Both the position numbers and the translations under genes were made by a program. 64,000 bases of DNA from Prinia subflava. Its lineage: Eukaryota > Chordata > Aves > Passeriformes > Cisticolidae. The notes beneath the pieces were generated by a model that did not search any database, was not told the origin of the DNA, and was given only the letters and a program-made list of their open reading frames with translations. Positions 26,091 through 37,339 of this stretch are shown one piece after another. The stretch's first letter is position 1. Every line of letters starts with the position of its first letter. Location: contig NC_086256.1 of NCBI RefSeq assembly GCF_021018805.1, forward strand, positions 14,202,032 to 14,266,031. Direction: 5' to 3'.

Positions 26091-26593
26091 TTTTCTGTGA
26101 GTGCAAATAAACAAAAAATGCTGAGGGCTCTAGTGAGCTTTCATTCATTGAGTAACAGATCAGCCATAGACAGATAATGCCTGCAGTACTGAAGGCGAGG
26201 TTGGTGTTCAAAGCTGAAATAGTCTGGCACTAGTTCTACTTAGAGTTGAAAGTTACTACATTTATATTCTACTCTTATAATCTAGCCAAGTCTCTGAACA
26301 CAGACAGATTTTTTGCCCTTTGCATTCTAGCACAATTTAACTGAGGAAACAAATAGAATAAAACTAATAAAAACCATCCCAAGCCCCCTGAACTTGCAGT
26401 GAATGCCTAATTAAAAAGTCTGTAAGTTTAGCATAAACTTCTGCCACAGGCTTACACTGTTTTTTGAGAAAAGCAAATTAAGTCTTCAGAGGTAAGGTTT
26501 TCCACCAGCTCGATTGTCCAGTTCTTGCAATGTGTGCTGCTTTAAAACCTCCATGATATGCTCCCACAATCCATTAAATATGTTCACTACAAC
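26085..26593 (-). other. MCOLN3: Candidate MCOLN3 terminal exon, mostly 3' UTR
   Basis: A strong pyrimidine tract and CAG acceptor precede 26593. Joined in phase 1 to the donor at 27778 it gives a tail ending NGCSEHI and a stop at 26574-26576. The first AATAAA on the minus strand below the coding end is at 26085-26090, past this exon; none is seen between 27762 and 26593, which favours splicing. In another phase the exon is open for 35 codons, but no donor of that phase is evident. Confidence 0.5.
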
Positions 26594-29500
26594 CTGTAAA
26601 AGAGAGGAGGGGGAAGTTGTCAGGTACATGCGTCAAAATAATAGTTTCACCATACAAGGAGACTTAAAAATGCAACTGAACTATTAATAATTTGACATCC
26701 ATTGACAAGAAACTGCTATGAACCACCAGAAAACCTTTTGAACACAAGACTGCTCTCCTAGATGCCTGATCCCCACAGCACAGTCAGTAGAAAAATTGTT
26801 AGCTCCTCACCCTGTCCCATCTTACTGGCTGGCTTTCTTGTCTGGTTAAACTGAGAGGTGTGTGCAGAAAAGGAAATATTAATGTGTCCATGCCCTTTAC
26901 CCAGGAGCAAGATGCCCTGCTCTGTTTCATCCCACACTTTTATCTCCAGTGAGACACTCGGTCAGAACAGGGGCTGGCTCACAGCAGGCTCTGTCATCTC
27001 CCTGCTCCAAAATACAGCCCCATCTCCTCCCTCTCATAAATATGTTCTGTCAGGCATAGAAAAATACAGCCCACCAGAAAAGCCCAATACCAAGGAGTTG
27101 TACCTTTGATCTTTTTAATCAAGTGGCAAATACTTTTCAGCTCCCCCACCAAAAAGCTCTTCAGCAAGTCTCTCTCAGACTTGCTGCCAGCCAGGTTAAA
27201 TATAAACCACATATCCTGCAATCAGTATTCCTGAAGAAACACAACTTCAAATAATTGAAGCATTTTCTCTCCATAATGGAAGTTAGGCAATATCTTCCAA
27301 GTGCTGTGATAGTATCTTAAACTGCATGCTGTCTTAAAACCTTAACAAGCTGAATTTTCCCCCAAGTGTTAGGCCTGTTACCTGCACAAGGTGTGATTAA
27401 AAATTGGATAAGAGAACACTGAAGGAGTTCTCTAAGTCCTGCCTGTTGCAGTGAGTACAGGAAATGTTAATGCTTACACATTACACATATGGGGTTCCCA
27501 AGTTACTGTAAACATTATCTTACTTTCTGTACAATTTTTTACATGTTAAGTAATTCTTAATTTGGAAATTCCTTTGCATCTTCTAAGAAATTTGTTGCCT
27601 GCAGACATTTTACTGAAGTGCTCTGTTCATTAGAAATAGTTTGGGATTTTTGTGTGGGTTTCCCCCCGACACATACAACTTCCCCCAAAATTTAAGTAGT
27701 TTCCATAAACATTGTACCAGGGACATTTTTTAGCATTTTTTGCATACCTTAATAGATAATTTTAGTGTAGATACATACCATTACAACAACAGAAGAGAGA
27801 TGCAGAACTCTCCTCCTCTAACCTGTACCTCCCAGAGTTTGGTGAGTCTTTGCACTGTGATATAAATCTCCGAAGTTCTGTCTCAGGAAAGCCATCTTGC
27901 TGGTAGTGCTAAAAATTGATATTAGTTAAACCTTTAACAAGGCTAAAATCTACAATAACCCAAATTCCCCCCAGACCACTTTTGAGACACTGTTCAAGTC
28001 TGAAATTAAAAGATTCATAGGACCTAATGTGAAATTACTGCTTTTTAGGTATTTAGATATTTAGCTTCCATTGGAGCAGAAATACAGACTATTTAAGAAA
28101 AACAAAGTAGAGAGGGATTAAAAACCCTCCTGTCATCACTTTGGACCCTCAAAAGTAGTCATTATATTTATTTTTTAGATTGGCATGCAGTGCAAGTTAA
28201 AATATTGAGAGATGAGAGTTTTGATAGCACCAATCATGCACCATTATTCCAAATGCACAGTCTGTGCTTACCTTGACTGTTTCATATGTATCTGTAATGA
28301 GTGCAATGAAGAGACTCAGCACCATATAGATGAACAGGCTGATGAAGGAGTAGAGGTAGATCCTACTGAATAACCAAACCAAGTAACTTTTCTGCTGCAT
28401 TTGTGCAAAGGTGGCAAACATGTCATCTCCATTGATCAATGAAAAAAGGCATTCAGAAACCATGTTGAGAGTGCGAAACTGAGAGGAGGGAAGAAGACAA
28501 GGACGTGTCACTGCTTTATTTGGACACAAAGACTGTACCTAACACAAAGAACATGCACCACTGATGACTGGCCACTCAGATCTCTTCCTACAGCCAGGGG
28601 ATGACAAGGTGCAAGCAGTAAAACATCTCAGGGACAAGCAAAGTTTGTTGCCGCCTATGCACATGCGTGTTCAATTCAGATAAGCAAATTTCTCTTTTAA
28701 GAGGAATAAGCATAATGTCTCCAAAGTTTTAGTCTGATACCAGTGTTCTGCAAAATGGAAATTATTTCTTAAAATATCAGCATGTGATTGGGAGTCACAG
28801 CAGCTTCCACTTCTGACTTGGAGCTTTCATAACTTGAGGAAAGTCTGATTGAGTCATGGAAGTCAGACTCCTCAAACAGAGCATCATCATGTTGAAGATG
28901 CACTATTTTTACATTAAGGGAAGCCTTGACATGGAGAACTAGAAAACAACAGTAGCGATCTCTCATTCTGTTATTCAAGTAGTCTTTTTTCATGGTCAGA
29001 ACGTTACCTTCACATGGTATGGTCCCAGTACAATCCATCCACAGAAACAATAGCCCAGGTAGATCATGGCAGCACAACAGCAGAACCTCATTACGTTGGG
29101 TAACGCTGCTCGCAGTGTCAGGATGAGAAGCTGCACAAAGCAATGCAAACAGTTAGAATTCAACCAGATACTTCTTCCAGTCCCCTTATAGCAACAAACA
29201 GAATAAATACCAACAATATGAAGATCCCAGGAGATCCTTACATTATACTTCTGAAAGAAACCTAGGTAGCGAATGACTCCAAGCCACACAAGCATAGTGG
29301 ATATTCCCAAGAGTATGCTGCAGACATCATAACTTGTCAGGCTCTGAAAAAAGCAAAAGAAGAAGCAAAAAAGTAAGAAAGGAAAAAATTAATTATTGTA
29401 ACAACTGAGAGGTTCTAAATTGTGCCTCCCATTATTACAAAGTTTTGTTTAGAAACATTTTTCCTTTGGCAAACTCTCCCAAATAGAAATTAGTTTGAGG

Positions 29501-32500
29501 CAATATATATTTGAGAGAGATCCCACAAAAGAGCTGGGGTACTTCCAAGTGCTACTCATTTGTAGTTGGGAACTATGAGCTCTATAAAGCTATCAAGGAG
29601 AAGACTAATTAGCTTCTAATATATCTATTGGCACTTTGGTGTTTTTTCCACCTACAGATACTGGCCTGTTTTCATCCAAATTAGCATGTACTCTGTTCCT
29701 GAACTGCAGCTCTACTCTGACAGGGACCGTGACAGCTTATGTGAAAAGAAGTTTTCATCCATTTCTGTTTCTACTCTCCTAAGAATAAAACATAAATGAT
29801 AGATATTGGCAATGGATATTGGCTAATCTTTCCTATCAGCATAATTCATTTAGAGCTTGACAAGAAACAAATTTAGGCTACTTAATGTGAACTTGTTATT
29901 TAACCACTTTCATACAGTAACATGGAACAAGATCTTCTTACTGTGGTCCACAAGGCTTGCAAAAGGGAGCGAAATGTACCTGTAGAGAGGAGTTTTAGTA
30001 AAATACTCTTACATATATAAATAGATGTATTTATAATATAAGATACAGGAATCCCCAATGCAAGATCTTATTCCAATCTTGCTCTCTTCTTGGCTTCTCC
30101 CAAAGCAGGATGGAGCTATGTCTTGTCTTAGCCAACTTTCTCACAGCTTCTTTCTACTCTCAGTGAGTTTATAGGTCCTACAGTGAGACAGGGCAATTTG
30201 TACAGGGTGTTTGTGATAGTCAAGCTGTCAGCAGATGGATTTCAGACCCTTCCTTTCATCACTACTGTCCAAAGTCCACTATGTTGCAATTTCACACTTC
30301 AAAGACTGCTGCAAATTTTGTGAAGAACAATATTATCTGACTATCAGAGTGCTTCAGGATAGTATATTATAATCACTTTTCTTCCCTAATTCTGTAAAAC
30401 ACAATGTTCTACAAGTTTTGAGTTTTGTCCATATCAAGTTTACTCTAGAAAGTGAAAGCCCAGAAGCTGCTGTGGCTGACTGTTATGTACATGCTGGAAA
30501 ACACAAGCTGGGAAAACAGCAAAGTGATATTTAAGGAGAGAGATTCTGTTAAAACACTTGTAAACAGAGTTCCAAAAGTTAAATGCTAAATTTGAAAAAA
30601 TTCATCAAATGAGCAAATATAAGTGAGGAAGTCAACAGTCAAACTTTCAGAGATGAACTACATTTTATTCCTCAGAGTCACAGGGAGAAAAGATAATTTA
30701 GCACTATAATACAGAGTGAAATTTGGAGTTTTTAAATCTTGCTGCTAGAAACAACATGCATGAGTTGCAATTCTGGAGGAGAACAAAGAGTTTTAAAATG
30801 GCATGCCATCCAGGAGCAAATGCAGCCAGCCTAAGTCCTCTGAGAGTTTTAAAACTAGGTTGGACAGAAACAGTTCTGCTTCCATCTGACAGTGGGAAAA
30901 GCCTACCTTAGCTTGTATCTCCATCTTTAGAGTTGATCCAACAATAGTTAGGACATCGCTGACCATAATCAGGATGTACCATCCATTGACAAATTCCATT
31001 TGATCACTGAAAGATACTTCTTTCTTATAATAATATAGGAAAAAGCTTACAAATTCCTAGGGGAAAGGAGCAAAGAGAACAGTTAATTAGGCTTACACAT
31101 GACAAGGCTTTCCAAAGAAGGAGCTGTACGCACCCTTTGGAGCCAAATTCCTTTAATCACTGATCGTGTGCAAAGGATCAGTGAAGCCAGACAAGTCAAT
31201 ATGACAAAAGCATCGAAGATCATCATGTAATGAGTGTTCTTCTGTACTGCAAGAACAAAAATATACATGTTTATAGTGCATTTATTCTTGCTGACCATTA
31301 CTGAAGTAAAAATCAAGTTTTGATATTAACTATATTTATACAACTGAATTAAGAAAAATCTTAGCATTTTTTCCCACAAAAGTTTATCTGACATATTTTA
31401 TGAGAGACACAAGTGCATCTGCACCACTTAATAAATTTGAGAGGGTTGATACCACATCAAAAATATACCGGAAAGTGAGTGCTTCTTACAGCCCTGCAGG
31501 ATTATAGGTGAGAGTTAATCATTTTACAGGGACTGGAATGGCCTTTGGAGTCATAGAGCTGCTCAGAATATTTTTTTTAAATCCTAGAAACTCTATATTA
31601 TGTATGTTCTCTTTCAGACCAGCATTTGACAATCAGTTTTTGTGTCCTAGGGCAGTGCAGATAACTTGTACTATTGCTCAGCTAGCCAAGATCAGCATTG
31701 AGTTAGACACGAGTTCTGCATCTCTTATGTTACTAAATTCACATTCTTGATCATCTAATGTTAAACATAGCACCAAATCAGTCTGTTTGTTTTTATGCCT
31801 ACCATACAGCTGAAAATAAGTGAGACAGTAGAAGGATTAGATTTTTAGTGCTAAAAGATGATTGTTTGAGGAAAAAAAATCAAACACATAAATGATAAAT
31901 TTGTAAGAGCACCAATTCTACAAAATGGGCTGCTGAAACTCTAGTTGACTTCATGAACTGCACTACTCAGAAAAAGCCCACCCAGTACTTCCTTGTTACC
32001 CTGCTGCCACTTAAGTTGTTTTTGCCGTGTAGCGCAGAACAGCAAGGAGCTGTTATTGTGCAGGTGCAGCCATTGCCCGTCTCCGTTTCCCTGGATTTCT
32101 CCATGGCAGAGGGGCTGCGGGATGGTTTGGAGTGCTGCAGGCACCCGCGCTCCGGCCTTGGGGCGGCAGCGGCGCCGCCTGCTGGGCACTGCCAGCACGG
32201 CAGCCGCGGAGCGCAGGGCCGAGCTCCGGGATGCGCTGCCTTCGGCCCCCAAATTAATTCCCGTCTGGATCTTTACATAAACACCTCCTGTCCTTCAGAA
32301 CTACCAGCTCTTCATTCCCTAACACGGGCATAGCAAGAGAGAAAGCGGTAAAGTAGAAAGAAGGACCTGGTTCACCCTCTTGCACAGTGGAATCTAAAAG
32401 TCCTGGAGAGCTTCTGACTATCAAAGAGATTATTTTTGCTAATGAAAAAAGATGGTGTTTTGACCAGGTCAAATATCTGTCAACAAAGGTGGCTCATTGT

Positions 32501-35500
32501 TTTCAGTCACTGTATAAGAAATTTAACCATCCTGTGCATCTCAGTTATAGCCAAATACACAGCAAACAGCATTTAAGCAACAATAACAAGTGTTTCTAGC
32601 CATTCCATTCCAGCAAGCCTTAGCAACAATGCTTCCTTATCTTTCCTGGTGCTAAGTCTTGAAATAAAAGTAAATGAGCTTCAACTTTCCACCACTATCA
32701 TGTGTCCTGTTGCCTGGTGCTAGAACAGTTCACAAGTCTGCCTTCAGAAATGAGCAGTGTAAGTTCAGAGGCGAAAGATAGAAGGATGTACAGTGAGGCA
32801 TGGAAAATTTTTGGATTGACATTATCAGTGGTGCAAGCCTTGAGAACTGCTACAGAAAGTAATGGTGTGGCTGGATTCCCAGGTTTTCAGATCAGAGGTT
32901 GAAGAACAACAATTTCTTAGAGTGCACATACTAGATGGAGGTTGTATGTCAATGGTACCTCACCTTTTCCTAAAGAAAAAGGTTAATAAACATTATGCTA
33001 GTGGACAAAATTTCAGCATGATAATTCGAACATATTTATGTCACTTACTTGATCCAGAAACATGCCAGTCTTTACATTCCCTGATTGCTATCTCATTGTC
33101 TAGACTTATTTTAATTCGTCCACTGTGTGCTTTATTATCAAACACAATCTGTATTAAAAACAAAAACAAATGAAAAAAGGTGTTTGTGTTTATAAAATTA
33201 AACAATTACACATGCAGACTGTATTGCTAAGCTTGCATAATGATACAGAATAATTATTCTAAGAGAGAAGTTACAAAACTTTTCTAAGCTTAAACTTAGA
33301 AATTAAAGATAATTCCAGTATCTTCAAATAAATGCTGTCAAAATGAAAGACAAATCTGCTGAACCATGTATTTGCCACAAATTGTTTGAACAACTAGTTA
33401 CTAGATGAAATACTTTTAAATATATTCTCACTTCTCTATGATCTGAAAACAACCTTTCCCAGAAGCATCTCTCTAAAGAGAAGAGGTTTACACTTCCATT
33501 ATACTTCAGATGGGTTAGAGCACAGGTGGCTGTAAGCCAAGCAAGTACTTCAGGACCACATCAGGAGCACTCAAAGCTTAACCTCCTACAGTGACAACTG
33601 CTGGTTATTTACAGGGTACACTAAGCCAAGAGTAATCCAGGCACCACTGACCCAGTGGTACTCAGCACTCTTCAGAAAATACCTGTGCTGACTGTGTGCA
33701 GCAAACCAGCAAGTCATTTCTGGTTTTGAACAGAAAGACACGTGGCAGGCTTCCACATACCCGCAGAGTGAAATCGTAACAGTCGGGGAGCTCGTGGTGA
33801 CGAACGGTCTGGAGGTTGATTGCCTTCAGGTTGAACATGAGCTGCACCGCCACCAGCCTGCAACAGAGCTGCAGGTTAGCCTTGCACAGGGAAAACGCAC
33901 CAGCACCCCAACACGGGAGGTGTTCATTCCTCCTCACCTGGGGAAATCCAGGGTGAAATTCAAATTGTGCTTTCCCATTGTTGTGTTGTGTAATGAAGTC
34001 GTTGGCTCAATGTACAAGCAGTCTGGAATGGATAAGGACTCACAACAATATCTCATGGATTATCAGGTTCTTTAACCGTAATCTGCCTGTCCCACTCCCG
34101 AGGCTGTTATGAGCTGTTGGCTACACCAGACAAGATAGCACACTTGAGTGAGGAGTCATCTGAGAAGCCAACTGACAAATGCACTGGCTTCCTTGAACAC
34201 CAGCCAAGTTATTCATCGTGAATTCACAGGGAACACTCCTGAAAATTAGCCCCAAATACTTTTATTAGATGGTCATCAGTGCTAACCGCTCATCACTTCT
34301 TTGTGGCATTAGACATTCGAGGTGAGGACTAGAGATTAGTTACACAGAACTTTTCTTACCATCTTTGGCTGGTAGTAAGTTCAATATAGATCATGTGATA
34401 TGACTATACCATATTGTAAAGTTTTTCAAAGAATTTATCAAAAATGTAGGTCCTATCCTCCCAAAGAACTGATAAAATAGATTAGGTTCATCACCAGTCA
34501 CAATCTCTGGGTCTATATCAAAGGTGTCGTTTCCAGGACAGATGATTCCTCGCTTGTAGAACTGCTGACAAACAGAAAGAGGTGCGTCTTCTGCTCCCCT
34601 CTTCTCATAGGCATGATTTCCAACAGAGATGTTGGGCAGCTGCAGGTACTAAAGTTCAAAACAAACAAACCAACTTAAATAGCAACAAAACTATTACTCT
34701 CCGAGAAAAAAAAAAAAAACAACAACAAACACCAAAAGAACAAAACAACCAAAACAAAGCAAACCAAAAGTGTTTGGATCTATTATAACCCATCTCTTTT
34801 AAATGAAAGGTCACCTAAAGAACTGTGAAACCTAAACCACACAACTGAGTCCTCAAATATTTTAAGGTATGTGACAAAAACACTAGTACAGGATTTGGAT
34901 CTAAATACATTTTTGCTTATTATGTTTTTCTCTTTACAATCCTTACTATAAAGACTAATTTGTTACTTGCAAAGAAATCTGACTCAGATCCAAGGAGTGC
35001 CTTTCGTGTAGAACTAGTACACTGATTAACTTTAAGGATGTTACCATACTACAGTGCTCCAGCAATGACAGAAAACTCAAATGAGCCGGTGCTTTAGTCT
35101 TAAGCAATTGACACAGAAGTTCAATTCAAAAAAAGGTACCCAGACAAAGACCATATATATTGTACATGTTGAAGCAAGAATCCCTACCTGGTTTATTGCA
35201 AAGAATATCTGGTCATAGACATCTGTTTGTGTGTATACAGCATAGGTATCATCCATTCTGTCCATATATCCTTTCAGGAAAAGATGTTTGAATGCAACAG
35301 TGTTCTCTTCTTTGAAGGCAACCACCATTTGATTGCTCAATCCAAAAACCACCAGCTGAAAAAGATATATTTCCTGTTCAAAGACAAAGCTGACTTCTGG
35401 AGTAACATATGAACCTTGTTTTATGAACAGCCAGTCTTTTGTCTCACTGGTAGACATGGCAATTACATGCAGGCTGCTCCATTCCACAACTGGTCAAATG

Positions 35501-37337
35501 AAAGTTTGACTTTAAGGAAACAGTGGGTTCCAGGAATGTGGCTTTAACATGTTTACAGCATCTTGGCCAAGGACTGGCATTTTTACAAACAAAATGATCC
35601 CATCTCAGGTTCGAGGTCCCTATATACTGTTACCCAAGCTTTGTTAGTTGGGCCTGGCGTCAATTGACTTGCCCTGAGGGAATATCAATGTTCCTCAGCC
35701 AAGAAGGCAGGACAAGACTTAACAAGACCCCACTTTGAAGTCCTTACTCCAAAGCACAAAAGGGAAATTGAGGACAACCCAGGAAAACAAACATCTCTCA
35801 ATCAAGTTTCAGTGAAAAGCGCTTTGAGAATAACTCACCAAAGCTGTGCTTGTAACAAGATAACACCTGGAGCTGGTAAAAAATATATTGCAAGCGTTCA
35901 TGAAAAGTGAGCACAAAACTCTGTTAGCTACTATCCAGACTGGAAAAGATTTTTAGAAGTACATGATGTACTGTTTCTGGGAGCTCACAATTCTCATGAC
36001 TATTGTTTCAAATCTGGTGTCAGGTGTATTGTGAAAAAACTCATCACAGATAAGTCTAACCAGTACTCTACAGATTAGTTTTATGGCCATGGTGCAAACT
36101 GGATATGCAGGTCTTGATAAGGGTAACTCAGTTACAGAGATACTGAAATCCTCTGTAGGCAAGCTCAGCATGCTCAGCACACAGGAACACACCAGCAAAC
36201 CAACACTGCTCAGACTGAACTACCTACAGGCAGATTTTCTCTGAAAATATGAAATCAGCATTAGTTTCTTTCTTCTTTGGATTTTTCCATCCTCAAATTT
36301 TACTTTTAGTTGCAAAACGGGAGAGATTGCAATCAGAGAATGATGACATTTAAAAATTAAACAGTAGGGGACACAAACATGCTGCCAGATGCACAGCAGG
36401 AGAACGCGTATTTCTGCAGTTTGTGCCATCATTCTAACAAATGGAAAGAAAACATAGCACTGGCATGACCAAACAGGGAAATCACATGTGGACAACTCTG
36501 AAAGATGATCTGAGAACTTAGAAAGGTTTTATGAAAACCTTCCTCTGCCTTAACCACAGAACTCTGAGGCAAACACTTGTGTTTAGAGCAGCAGATAAAT
36601 GTGTTATATAAAATCTGTGATGCAAGGCTGGGTGAGAGGAAGAGTGAGGAAGAATTTCTGAGGTTTTTTTCAATACAAGAGTTTGTATGCCATATGCAAG
36701 ATATAAGCAAACATCATGAAAAAGTCACCAATTTCGGTTCTTGTCTCTGTGATATCGAAACAGAAACAACTTTTCCTTCCCTCAAGCACAACACTGAAGC
36801 AGGTATTGGGGTAAGAGATGTGTAGGGATGCCATCCTTTGGGGGGAAAAATGGCAAAAAAAAAGTAAAGTAAAAAGTCGAGTTAAGCCCTTAGATATGGC
36901 TCCTTTCATCTGTACTCCTGGAAGGCTATTTCTTTCAGTCCACAGTTTTAGAAGAAAATTATGCCACCTGAGATCTAAGCTACATATATGCAAATAAGAT
37001 CATTTTGCAGTCTATCCTTTCCCTTTGTCTGCACCACACCATGAATAGCATGCCACCTGCATTCATTTGACTTCCCATAGGCTGAGTCCCTGCCTCCATA
37101 GGTACTCACCTGAACTGTAACCATTACTATTTTGAGTAACTGAATCCCAAGTTTCCAAGGCTTTCTGCCCCGGGCCCAAAATTTCTCACATGGGTTCATG
37201 AAGAAAAATTTTAACTTCCTTCTAAGCTGGTCTTCCAAAAGCCCCTCCTGTGATACTGATGAGTGTCGTTTGTAGCTGCAAAGGTTTTCATCCTCATGAG
37301 CACTGCAGCTGCTCACAGCCACTTCAGGATTTTCCAT
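26574..37337 (-). CDS. MCOLN3: MCOLN3, mucolipin-3 (TRPML3) endosomal cation channel
   Basis: Six-transmembrane Ca2+-permeable channel of early and late endosomes and of hair cells, inhibited by low luminal pH (family knowledge). Coding exons on the minus strand: 37110-37337, 35188-35355, 34495-34648, 33938-34022, 33761-33857, 33049-33148, 31134-31246, 30907-31056, 29242-29343, 29008-29130, 28272-28478, and a last exon from 27908. All junctions are GT-AG and in frame. Read through, the last exon stops at 27762-27764 (557 aa; human 553). If a GTATGT donor at 27778 joins an exon at 26593, the stop is at 26574 (558 aa). Seen: pore NGDD at 456-459, acid-sensing His252, His273 and His283, disulfide cysteines 159, 185, 238 and 269, and Ala419 in S5, all at human numbering. 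Confidence 0.96.
27762..27908 (-). CDS. MCOLN3: MCOLN3 coding exon 12: cytosolic tail
   Basis: TTTTTAG acceptor, then [19 protein letters not shown] and the tail [10 protein letters not shown], matching the mammalian end SLFCCCKK. Without further splicing the frame stops at TAA 27762-27764 (tail NGMYLH). A good GTATGT donor at 27778 could divert the last bases into the exon ending at 26593. Confidence 0.88.
   Translation of the reverse strand, partial: HYQQDGFPETELRRFISQCKDSPNSGRYRLEEESSASLFCCCNGMYLH
28272..28478 (-). CDS. MCOLN3: MCOLN3 coding exon 11: pore and S6
   Basis: 207 nt, phase 0 on both sides. Encodes [20 protein letters not shown] (selectivity filter 456-459) and S6 [19 protein letters not shown], ending TYETVK. 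Confidence 0.97.
29008..29130 (-). CDS. MCOLN3: MCOLN3 coding exon 10: S5
   Basis: 123 nt, phase 0 on both sides. Encodes [16 protein letters not shown] and [16 protein letters not shown]. Ala419, the residue changed to Pro in the varitint-waddler mouse, is alanine here, as in wild type. Confidence 0.96.
29242..29343 (-). CDS. MCOLN3: MCOLN3 coding exon 9: S4
   Basis: 102 nt, phase 0 on both sides. Encodes [20 protein letters not shown] and [14 protein letters not shown]. Confidence 0.96.
30907..31056 (-). CDS. MCOLN3: MCOLN3 coding exon 8: S2-S3
   Basis: 150 nt, phase 0 on both sides. Encodes [18 protein letters not shown] and the S3 segment [17 protein letters not shown], ending MEIQAK. 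Confidence 0.96.
31134..31246 (-). CDS. MCOLN3: MCOLN3 coding exon 7: S2 helix
   Basis: 113 nt, phase 1 in and phase 0 out. Encodes [19 protein letters not shown] (His283) and [17 protein letters not shown]. Confidence 0.96.
32100..32250. other. Isolated GC-rich block in a MCOLN3 intron
   Basis: Within the 1.8 kb intron between exons 31134-31246 and 33049-33148, about 150 bases rich in CpG (GGGGCGGCAGCGGCGCCGCC) interrupt AT-rich sequence. No splice-flanked exon is recognised. It could be an intronic CpG island, an alternative promoter or a decayed insertion. Confidence 0.6.
33049..33148 (-). CDS. MCOLN3: MCOLN3 coding exon 6: acid-sensing histidines
   Basis: 100 nt, phase 0 in and phase 1 out. 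Encodes [17 protein letters not shown] and [11 protein letters not shown]: His252, Cys269 and His273. Confidence 0.96.
33761..33857 (-). CDS. MCOLN3: MCOLN3 coding exon 5: luminal domain
   Basis: 97 nt, phase 2 in and phase 0 out. Encodes [18 protein letters not shown] and [11 protein letters not shown] with cysteine 238. Confidence 0.96.
33938..34022 (-). CDS. MCOLN3: MCOLN3 coding exon 4: luminal domain
   Basis: 85 nt, phase 1 in and phase 2 out, CCATTCCAG acceptor and GTGAGG donor. Encodes cysteine 185 (DCLYIEP) and [11 protein letters not shown] with an NFT sequon. Confidence 0.93.
34495..34648 (-). CDS. MCOLN3: MCOLN3 coding exon 3: luminal domain
   Basis: 154 nt, phase 0 in and phase 1 out. 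Sequon NIS at 138 and NDT at 172, cysteine 159, and an additional cysteine at 169 (KRGIICPGN) that I do not recall from mammalian TRPML3. Confidence 0.94.
34704..34770. repeat. A/C-rich low-complexity tract
   Basis: A run of A followed by AAC/AAAC units, in the MCOLN3 intron just upstream (in gene sense) of exon 34495-34648. Confidence 0.75.
35188..35355 (-). CDS. MCOLN3: MCOLN3 coding exon 2: luminal domain start
   Basis: 168 nt, phase 0 on both sides. Encodes [18 protein letters not shown] and the loop [17 protein letters not shown], near-identical to mammalian TRPML3. Confidence 0.96.
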
Positions 37338-37339
37338 TT
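37110..37339 (-). CDS. MCOLN3: MCOLN3 first coding exon: N-terminus and S1
   Basis: TTTTCAG acceptor, two leader bases, then ATG at 37335-37337 and 76 codons ([18 protein letters not shown] ... ILMV-type S1 start) to a GTGAGT donor. Basic residues in [20 protein letters not shown] match the phosphoinositide-binding region. The acceptor just before ATG means the 5' leader lies in an upstream exon. Confidence 0.95.

Noticed and set aside
31083..31316. 77-codon minus frame containing the S2 helix
   Set aside because: It is coding exon 31134-31246 of MCOLN3 with flanking intron, not a separate gene.
36975..37109. In-frame continuation of the first MCOLN3 coding exon past residue 76
   Set aside because: A canonical GTGAGT donor ends the exon at 37110 and the paralogue and human gene splice at the same place.
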